From contig NC_081554.1 in the NCBI RefSeq assembly GCF_963082655.1, positions 120,293,869 through 120,357,868 on the forward strand: a stretch of DNA of 64,000 nucleotides, in the 5' to 3' direction. Shown here one piece after another: positions 57,457 to 64,000 of the stretch. This DNA is from Stomoxys calcitrans. Its lineage: Eukaryota; Arthropoda; Insecta; Diptera; Muscidae. Positions within the stretch are counted from its first letter, which is position 1. Each line of letters begins with the position of its first letter. The translations under genes and the position numbers were made by a program. The notes under the pieces are model-generated. The model worked only from the letters and a program-made list of their open reading frames with translations. It was not told the DNA's origin and did not search any database.

Positions 57457-57679
57457 GGCGCAACCTGTGGACGCGCCCGGTTGCTCCCAGCTCAGCTTCT
57501 CGTGATAACGAAGAACACCGCCCATAATGGAGCAAAACTTCCAGCCTGTGTGATGTTCATAGGTAACCCGTGCGGGAGTTATAATACCCTGTACCACAGT
57601 AATGGTATGGGGGCTACTGATTTTGTGCTGGTGGTTTAGCATCCCCCGGCACCCCAAGCTACGCCAATGGCATTCATAT
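57457..57679. other. GC-rich insert with stem-loop, unknown class
   Basis: CCGGGCGC...GCGCCCGG forms an 8-bp stem around an 11-base loop near 57452-57479. Then come GAAGAACACCGCCCATAATG, CCCGTGCGGGAGTT and TACCCTGTACCACAGTAATG. It is clearly richer in G+C than its HINE neighbours. No ORF longer than ~107 codons (antisense, with a poly-Y/I stretch from the TA tract). It may be a fragment of an unrecognised retroelement. Confidence 0.5.
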
Positions 57680-57848
57680 AAACCGATATCCCGATTAGTC
57701 TCCTACCGTCCCAAGAAGCCTCAATTTTTGGCTGATTTTGGATACATGTCCCTTTGAACTATGTTTTGTTGTGTACATTTTTAGTAGAATTTATGGTGGT
57801 GGATTCCCAACATCCAGGAAGGATAAGAACGATTTAACTTGATTTGTT
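57680..57848 (+). mobile_element. HINE-like subfamily C right end
   Basis: ATATAAACCGATATCCCGAT, TTTTGGCTGATTTTGG, GGTGGTGGATTCCCAACATC and GATTTAACTTG are the distal unit and end in plus orientation, with the palindrome replaced. Confidence 0.6.
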
Positions 57849-57924
57849 AAATATTGTATCCGTTGAAATGAAAAAGTTAAAAATTTTGTTTTAAATTTCT
57901 CACCAGAAATTCTGGAGGCCTGAC

Positions 57925-58338
57925 ACCATCCCCCCATATAGGGCTATCTACGCTTATGCGACCTCCCGATTTAAGTCCTTTGGCCGATTAATACAGTGTT
58001 TATTACCCAATTTCGCTGAAATTTTGCACAATGACCTATGGTAGGCTTTTCGACATCCGTGCCACATATGGCTTAAATCGATGTATATTTGGGTATGGCT
58101 GCCATAATGACCAATATTCTGTTTTACAAACCTGAACAGTTAATTATATTTATTAGACCTCTTGACGTCCGTGCCGAGTTTTGTCCAAATCGGACCCTAT
58201 TACGATATAGCTGCTATGGGTTCACAAATGATGCATTTTTCACCATATTATGGCGATAGGTAGTTAACATGCATATATACCCGAGTGGGCGGTTTCCAAA
58301 GTTCAGTCCGGCCGAGCTTAATGCCTTGTTACTTGTTT
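57925..58338 (+). mobile_element. HINE-like subfamily B right half
   Basis: Core words (CCGATTTAAGTCCTTTGGCC, TTTCGCTGAAATTTTGC, TATGGCTGCCATAATGACC), then ATACCCGAGTGGGCGG, TTCAGTCCGGCCGAGCTT and TTGTTACTTGTTT. No left end. Confidence 0.78.
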
Positions 58339-58339
58339 A

Positions 58340-59180
58340 CTCTAATACCTTTTATTTGAGTCGCATATTGTCATGATTGATTTTTATGTCATTTTGGCGG
58401 TGTTGGGGGGTACGGATTCTAGGCACCCCACCAGAGCAATTAAAACGAAATTTTTGCTTTTAGTTTAAATAAGAGTGCAAAAAAATTTTGGTTTGCTTGG
58501 ACCACCCATCATCGAAATATGGGGTTTTTTGGAAATTAGGATAATAAGGTGTTCTTTTTGGGGTTGGATGGCCCTTCAGATACTGTGCCTTAGATATAGA
58601 CATCAAATGCATGCTCTACTCCCAAATACCTTACCGTTTGGGGGTATTATGGGACCCCCTAACACTTGGTTACAAAATTGGATACCTGATTGACATGATG
58701 GGTCAATTAACTTTTTTGAGGTGGTTTTAATTTTAATGTCATATTCGTAACCTACTCTCAACTACCTTTCATTTGAGTCCCATATAGCTATTATCGATTA
58801 ATATGCCCATTTGGAGGGATTTTTAGAAGTGGGGGCATAAAAATCAAGTCCAAGTAATGGACTTAATGTCTATGCCATATTTTAATCTACTTTCATCTGA
58901 GCCCCATAATGACATGAACTCCAATATGTCTGTTTGAAAGAGCTTTGGGGTTGGAGCTCCCCCATGTGTACTGGAACCCAAATTTTTTTCGTATTCTACT
59001 TTTCAATACCTTTCGTTTGATACCCATATTGTCCTCACTTTTGATTTTGGGTGGTGCATTTGGGGTTTTGTGTTTTTTGCTTTCGTTTTTTAAACGCTCC
59101 ATTTCGAGTTCTTTTTGGTATTGTTTGCCTATAAAGATCACGTTTGTACCTATTGCACCATTTCGACTTTTTGACCTTCC
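58340..59180 (+). repeat. ~130-bp tandem-unit element, copy 3 (distal part)
   Basis: Units with TTTTATTTGAGTCGCATATT, GGCGGTGTTGGGGGG and ACCTTTCATTTGAGTCCC, more diverged than copies 1 and 2 and with a unique terminal part (GTACCTATTGCACCATTTCG). It directly precedes a HINE A. Confidence 0.65.
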
Positions 59181-60531
59181 TTTTTATACCCTCCACCATA
59201 AGATGGGGGGTATACTAATTTCATCATTCTGTTTGTAACTACTCGAAATATTCGTCTGAGACCCCATAAAGTAAATATATCCTTGATCGTCGCGACATTT
59301 TATGTCGATCTAGCCATGTCCGTCCGTCTGTCCGTCCGTCCGTCCGTCAGTCCGTCCGTCTGTCTGTCGAAAGCACGCTAACTTCCGAAGGAGTAAAGCT
59401 AGCCGCTTGAAATTTTGCACAAATACTTCTTATTAGTGTAGGTCGGTTGGTATTGTAAATGGGCCATATCGGTCCATGTTTTTATATAGCTGCCATATAA
59501 ACCGATCTTGGGTCTTGATTTCTTGAGCCTCTAGAGTGCGCAGTTCTTATCCGATCAGAATGAAATTTTGCACGACGTGTTTTGTTATGATATCCAACAA
59601 CTGTGCCAAGTATGGTTTAAATCGGTCCATAACCTGATATAGCTGCCATATAAACCGATCTTGGGTCTTGACTTCTTGAGCCTCTAGAGTGCGCAATTCT
59701 TATCCGATTAAAATGGAATTTCGCACGACGTGTTTTGTTATGATACCCAACAACTGTGCCAAGTATGGTTTAAATCGGTCCATAACCTGATATAGCTGCC
59801 ATATAAACCGATCTTGGGTCTTGACTTCTTGAGCCTCTAGAGGGCACAATTTTTATCCGATTTGAATGAATTTTTGCACGAAGTATTTCGTTATGATATC
59901 CAACAACTGTGCCAAGTATGGTTGAAATCGGTCCATAATCTGATATAGCTGCCATATAAACAGATCTGGGGATTTGACTTCTTGAGCTTCTAGAGGGCGC
60001 AATTCTTATACGATTGGAATGAAATTTTGCATGACGTATTTTATTTTTACTTTCAACAACTATGTCAAATAAAGTACAAGTCGGTTCATAACCTGATATA
60101 GCTGCCATATAAACCGATCTGGGATCTTGACTTCTTGACCCCTAGAGGTCGCAATTATTATCCGATATGCCTGAAATTTTGTACGACGGATTCTCTCATG
60201 ACCATCAACAAACGTGTTTATTATAGTCTGAATCGGTCTATAGCCCGATACAGATCCCATATAAATCGTTCTCTCTATTTTACTTCGTGAGCCCCAATGG
60301 GCGCAATTCTTATACGAATTGGCTGAAATTTTACACAGGTCTCCAACATATAATTTAATTGTGGTCCGAACCGGACCATATCTTGATATCGTTTTAATAG
60401 CAGAGCAACTCTTTTCTTATATCCTTTGTTGGCTAAGAAGAGATGCCGGGAAAACAACTCGACAAATGCGATCCATGGTGGAGGGTATATAAGATTCGGC
60501 CCGGCCGAACTTAGCACGCTTTTACTTGTTT
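59181..60531 (+). mobile_element. HINE-like element, subfamily A, best full-length copy
   Basis: All parts are present: TTTTTATACCCTCCACCATA, ACTAATTTCATCATTCTG, GTCTGAGACCCCATAAAGTA, (GTCC/GTCT)n at about 59318-59366, GCACGCTAACTTCCGAAGG, five to six core units (CTTGGGTC at 59507, 59660, 59813; spacing 153), AGAGATGCCGGGAAAACAAC, GGTGGAGGGTATATAAGATTCGG, perfect palindrome and CTTTTACTTGTTT. 1,351 bp. Antisense open frames (112 codons at 59770-60108) repeat every 51 codons because of the unit length. Confidence 0.95.
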
Positions 60532-60894
60532 TATATACAGTTAAAGTCGACTTCGACTTTTTTACGCAAATAGTCGATTAATCGAAAGTCGACTTTTAGA
60601 CCCCTACTCTGAACAGCTCATGGACTAACTGCGTGATAAGTTATGAAAGGAGGAAAATTAAAATAGTACCAATCCAAAAAAAAAGAAAGATCTAGATATC
60701 TTTGCAAACCATAGACCTATGGCCCATATACCAGTCCTTTTGAAGATAATCAATTTAATTGTAAAAACCCGGATAGAGAAATAGAACAAATATGTATATC
60801 CACTAAATACACATGCCTATCAGCTTCAATGTGCATAAACGATATTCTGCACAAAATAAATCATCACAAGGAGAATGGTGAAGCGGTCATAATA
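60532..60894. other. No gene; GTCGACTT-rich palindromic words
   Basis: AAAGTCGACTTCGACTTT and AGTCGATTAATCGAAAGTCG at 60542-60597 are local inverted repeats. Nothing else is recognised. Confidence 0.45.
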
Positions 60895-61733
60895 AAGGGT
60901 GATTTTTTAGCTATTATCTTTTTGGCAACACTGGTTTAAACAGATCACGCACGTGTTTTGTTTCACTGTCAAACATTTTCAGTTTAGTCTATAATTTAGC
61001 AATGAATCGTCTTACAAACGAACAACGCTTGCAAATTATCGAATTTTATTAACAAAAGGTGCATCGCGCGCTTCTTTTTCTTTAGAGACGAATCTCATTT
61101 TTCACTCAATGGGTACGTAATAAGTAGAATTGTCGATTTTGGAATGAAGATCAGCCAGAAGCATTGCAAGAGCTACCAATGCATCCAGAAATAGTCACAG
61201 TTTGGTTGATGCCGTTTATGGACTGGTGGCACCATTGGACCGTACTTCTTCAAAGTGATGAAGAACGCAACTGTGAATGGTGAGAGCTATCGTGAGATGA
61301 TATCCAACTTTTTTTTGCCCAAAATGCAAGAGCTTGCCACATGCCACACAGCACGTGTAACAATGGACTTATTGAGAGACGAGTTCGGTGAACATTTTAT
61401 TTCACATCCGGGCCGGCCAATTGGCCGCCCAGATCGTGCGATTTAACGCATTTAGACTATTTTTTGTGGGGTAATGTTAAAGCTCAAGCTCCCGCTTCAA
61501 TTGACGCATTGGCACACAACATTGAAGCATTTATGTGAGATACTGGCCGAAAAGATGGAAAGAGTATTCCAAAATTGGACTAAGCGGATGGGCGCAGTCA
61601 CGATCCTAATAATAATCTTCAAACATTTAATTATATGGACCGTACTATCGATTCAAAAAAAGATGTCCAGATTTTTTTTTTTTAATTACACGTGTTTTTT
61701 TAACTTTCCTATAGCTCTTAAAAAATCACCCTT
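60895..61733 (+). pseudogene. Mariner derivative with both ends and TA duplications
   Basis: AAGGGTGATTTTTTAGC...and ...CTTAAAAAATCACCCTT are inverted ends, with TA at 60893-60894 and 61734-61735. It keeps the transposase start (ATGAATCGTCTTACAAACGA; RLTNEQRLQIIEFY), then a deletion to CGAATCTCATTTTTCACTC, GCCGTTTATGGACTGGTGGC, an open piece 61255-61446 (MMKNATVNGESYREMISNFF ... HISHPGR-like region before the third D), TTTAGACTATTTTTTGTGGG and the C-terminus. The W-F-Q-Q-D-G block is deleted (CAAGAGCTTGCCACATGCCA). At 839 bp with stops, it is non-autonomous. Confidence 0.93.
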
Positions 61734-61851
61734 TATTTACGATGGATGCACCAAAGGCATATTATTGTGTAAATGTTGAAATTCTGACTGCTCATGTACG
61801 CACTCGACCAAAACCTACCAAATGTACTACAAGCCAAAAATGCGGTATGTG

Positions 61852-62295
61852 TTTTTATACCCGCCACCGGAGACTAGGCCATTTTGTTATTACATTTTAA
61901 ACACATCATATTCAACGCTACATACATAAATTTTCAACGCTACAAACGATCTAGTACTGTCGTTATCCATAAAGGATCTATCCATGTCTGTCCGTATGTT
62001 TGTTGAAATCACTCTTTAGCCTTACGTTCTATGATGGCCTATATCTTAACATAACACCCTTTATACCCGTATTTATGCCCCGATTTCAATTGTCAAACGT
62101 GCCGAGTTTGAATAAAGCTATCTCCCGACTTAAATGTTTGGGCCCAGAAATGCGCTTTTACTACCAATTTGCATTATTACCTTGAGTTGCATGGACCCCT
62201 CAACATCTTTGTATGCGGCTGCCACTTAGGTCTCTTTTCCTATTGAAGGCTTAAAGCCGCATTTCCTACCAAGAATTTAAGAAATTTGAAAGAGA
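61852..62295 (+). mobile_element. HINE-like element, old B-related copy
   Basis: TTTTTATACCCGCCACCGGA, GTCTGTCCGTATGTTTGTTG and AATCACTCTTTAGCCTTACG fit the left block. GGGCCCAGAAATGCGC and GCGGCTGCCACTTAGGTC are core-like. No right end found. Confidence 0.6.
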
Positions 62296-62317
62296 TACCG
62301 TAACACTCGTACCACAC

Positions 62318-62570
62318 AAAAAGAAAATGTTCATGATATTAATGATTTTGTCATAACATTTATGAAAAAATGTTTAAACACGTTCCAATGAAGTTTTCAT
62401 AACATTTATGAAAAACGTTTCATAAATCTCAATTCAATGAAGCATGTTATACTATTTATGAAAATCAAACATAAAGTATTTGAAAAGGTGTCATAACATT
62501 AATGAAAAACTTGCATAACATTTAAGAGTATTTTTCATAACATTTAGAAAAAATTTTATAATGATATTTA
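62318..62570. repeat. Cluster of TTCATAA-CAT-TTATGAA palindromes
   Basis: The word TCATAACATTTATGAAAAA or close variants occurs at about 62349, 62396, 62480, 62507 and 62533, with half-copies between. TTCATAA and TTATGAA are exact reverse complements around CAT, so each is a 17-bp hairpin. No ORF. Confidence 0.75.
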
Positions 62571-63235
62571 TTATATTCATGGAACTCTCTTCTACTGTTT
62601 ATAAAATGCTTTCATTACATCTAAAAAAGAAAAGAAAAATAAAACCAAAAGCTGGGATACTTAGTTAAATTTATTGAGATAGAATTTACACATAAATCTG
62701 GGCGTGGTGTTGTTGTTGTTGCAAGCGATCCTTGACCAGCCTCTGAGAAGGCTGGATCGTTTCGGAGCATAAAATCGACGTTGAACACGAACACAGGTAT
62801 TCCACAGTCAAAGAAAAATTGCTTCACGGTTACCTTTTTTGTGTAAATTTTGATTATCTATCAATGGCTTCGATTTGCAAATTTGTACTAAGTTCTTACG
62901 CCGTAATTCCTCCTACAGGCGATAGTTAGTTCGGAATGGTCCTAAAAATAAAAAGATGAGTTGTTATCCGTGTCCTCATGCTTATTTCATGTTGGAAAAC
63001 TTTTTTTGGCATAAAAATCTATATAGTATCGGCAGTACTTACCACTTCTCACTTCACTGCAATATTCAAAACACCCAATAGCTTCAGAATACACTAATAA
63101 TTTGAAGTCATGCAAGCACCTGAGTACAGTACGGATCAACATATTTTAAGGATTTTAGAAAAAAATCACAGCTGTTTTATCCATCTTTTGACATTTAGAT
63201 TTACTGCAAAATCCAAACAAAAAAAAATATATATA
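62571..63235. other. No recognised gene
   Basis: Contains a (GTT)n tract at 62709-62721 and a stem CCAGCCT...AGGCTGG at about 62737-62755. The 68-codon antisense frame is not supported. TATATATACTCAGCTG precedes the Jockey fragment. Confidence 0.4.
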
Positions 63236-64000
63236 CTCAGCTGTTCGCATGACTTCACCTTATAAGTGCATCCTGGTGGTAGTCGATGGAGAAGCGATTC
63301 TGACCATCAACTGTCAAAAAATACTTGGTGTCACATTGGACAGATCTCACGTTCTCCCCACATGACACAGCAATTTGCGATAAAGTCAAAAGTAGACAAA
63401 GAAACCTTGTTGATTACGTACAAAACAATTGGCCGGTCTCTCGTAAATAAATCGTCGCCTGTGTGATCTCATCTTGAGCAAACATCTCACACATCACTGA
63501 GTGTTGTCCGATTCAAATTTTAGGCTCAATGATAGGGGGCCTCTTTTTATAGCTGAGTCCAAACGGCATGCCGCATTGCAACAGCTCTTTGCGGAGAAGT
63601 TTTAATATGGCATAATACCTCACAAATGTCACCAGCATCAGGAGCTGAAATTTTTTTTTGATGTTCTCGCCAGGCCTTCAGCGTCATAGACGGACATGCT
63701 AACCTCTGCGCTGCGTGTGGCAGTGTGTGACACACAGTGGAATAATATTAAGATCTGTCAAAATTCCGCTCTTCGAACTGCGACGGTCAAATATCCTACC
63801 CGTGCCAAGACATAGGCAATACCTTCTGGGCTGTTATCGCAGTTACCATCCAAATCATCATCTTATATCCACCGCCCAGAAGCCTTAAGGTAGATCTACA
63901 TGATTTAGAGTGGGAGGTTCAACGCTACAAGAGAGAACCTCTGGATTAAACAGCATATCAAGTGGGTCTAGACAAAATTCATGCAGGTAGCAGATGCGTT
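63236..64000 (+). pseudogene. Jockey-like ORF2 C-terminal fragment, runs off window
   Basis: Frames give VDGEAILTINCQKILGVTLD, the RT thumb (63285-63345), KETLLITYKTIGRSLVN (63400-63450), CDTQWNNIKICQNSALRTAT (63730-63790), and DLEWEVQRYKREPLD near 63905. There are several stops and frameshifts. A SINE in the opposite direction interrupts it at 63478-63718. The CDTQWNN..ICQNAALRTAT block matches 11.67-11.73 kb, so both are one family. Confidence 0.8.
63478..63720 (-). mobile_element. tRNA-derived SINE nested in Jockey fragment
   Basis: On the minus strand: a head GCAGCGCAGAGGTTAGCATG (good A box), TCCGTCTATGACGCTGAAGG, CCTGGCGAGAACATC (the B box is lost by a short deletion), then the body TTTCAGCTCCTGATGCTGG, AACTTCTCCGCAAAGAG, AAAAAGAGGCCCCCTATCAT and the tail TGTGAGATGTTTGCTC. 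It splits the coding sequence between the ...DLILS and CDTQW parts of the Jockey ORF. Confidence 0.75.

Noticed and set aside
57334..57657. 107-codon minus ORF with YIYIYI stretch
   Set aside because: Spans the (TA)n tract and two unrelated pieces; translation of a microsatellite.

Overview
The window looks like repeat-dominated nuclear DNA of a fly, most likely a calyptrate muscoid (house fly / stable fly type); the genus is inference. The reasons are strong AT richness, no prokaryotic gene structure, mariner, pogo, Jockey-like, RTE-like and long two-ORF LINE sequences, a tRNA-headed SINE, and above all about 30 copies or fragments of a dispersed element whose left end resembles what I recall of the Drosophila DINE-1/INE-1 repeats. 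Only one segment (42.80-43.02 kb) looks like a possible exon of a host gene.

The dominant component is a superfamily of non-coding elements called here HINE-like (Helentron-associated interspersed element-like). Each begins T-run + TATACCC(T/A)CCACC, has a conserved left end with a GTCC/GTCT microsatellite, a core of roughly 153-bp tandem units, a right subterminal inverted repeat GGTGGAGGGTATA or GGTGGTGGGTATCC, a palindrome TTCGGCC-C-GGCCGAA, and a final TTTTACTTGTT. I separate subfamilies A (CCTCCACC), B and B2 (CCCACCACC), C (left-end CCCACCATC-like, 3' end in CCCACCACC) and D (CCTACACC). They are nested in each other and in other transposons, which gives relative ages and, in one place, an exact empty site.

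Layout: 0-0.9 kb HINE B2; 1.2-1.4 SINE; 1.4-3.7 no recognisable element; 3.7-9.4 a deleted mariner split by a full-length, apparently intact two-ORF LINE (4.44-9.29 kb) with a 13-bp target duplication; 9.6-11.9 HINE fragments, an RNase H fragment and a decayed Jockey-like element with a 2A-like motif and zinc finger; 12.7-14.4 a ~130-bp tandem-unit element; 14.4-20.5 HINEs between inverted copies of an unclassified repeat; 15.1-16.9 low-repeat DNA; 20.9-23.4 a 2.5-kb HINE B holding a mariner remnant; 23.4-25.9 mostly unexplained; 26.1-29.3 mariner, HINEs, unclassified repeats; 30.5-33.7 Jockey 5' fragment, pogo/Tigger N-terminus cut by HINE B, a foldback element, a head-to-head HINE palindrome and a mariner derivative; 34.7-36.5 a perfect tandem duplication, a solo HINE left end, and a 235-bp mariner MITE; 36.5-39.1 low-repeat DNA; 39.2-41.8 HINE A, SINE and Jockey 3' pieces; 42.8 candidate exon; 43.5-47.2 HINE C and an 870-bp tandem duplication, one copy carrying HINE B; 47.4-49.7 decayed RTE-like LINE; 49.7-50.4 HINE D; 51.0-52.9 (TA)n and a second ~130-bp array; 52.9-60.5 a nested run of HINEs including an A/B chimera, a second RTE fragment and a GC-rich insert; 60.9-61.7 mariner derivative; 61.9-62.6 HINE remnant and a cluster of small palindromes; 63.2-64.0 Jockey C-terminal fragment interrupted by a SINE.

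The only long intact coding sequences are the two LINE ORFs. The other protein-like stretches are transposon debris, or open frames produced by the 153-bp (3 x 51) core units.
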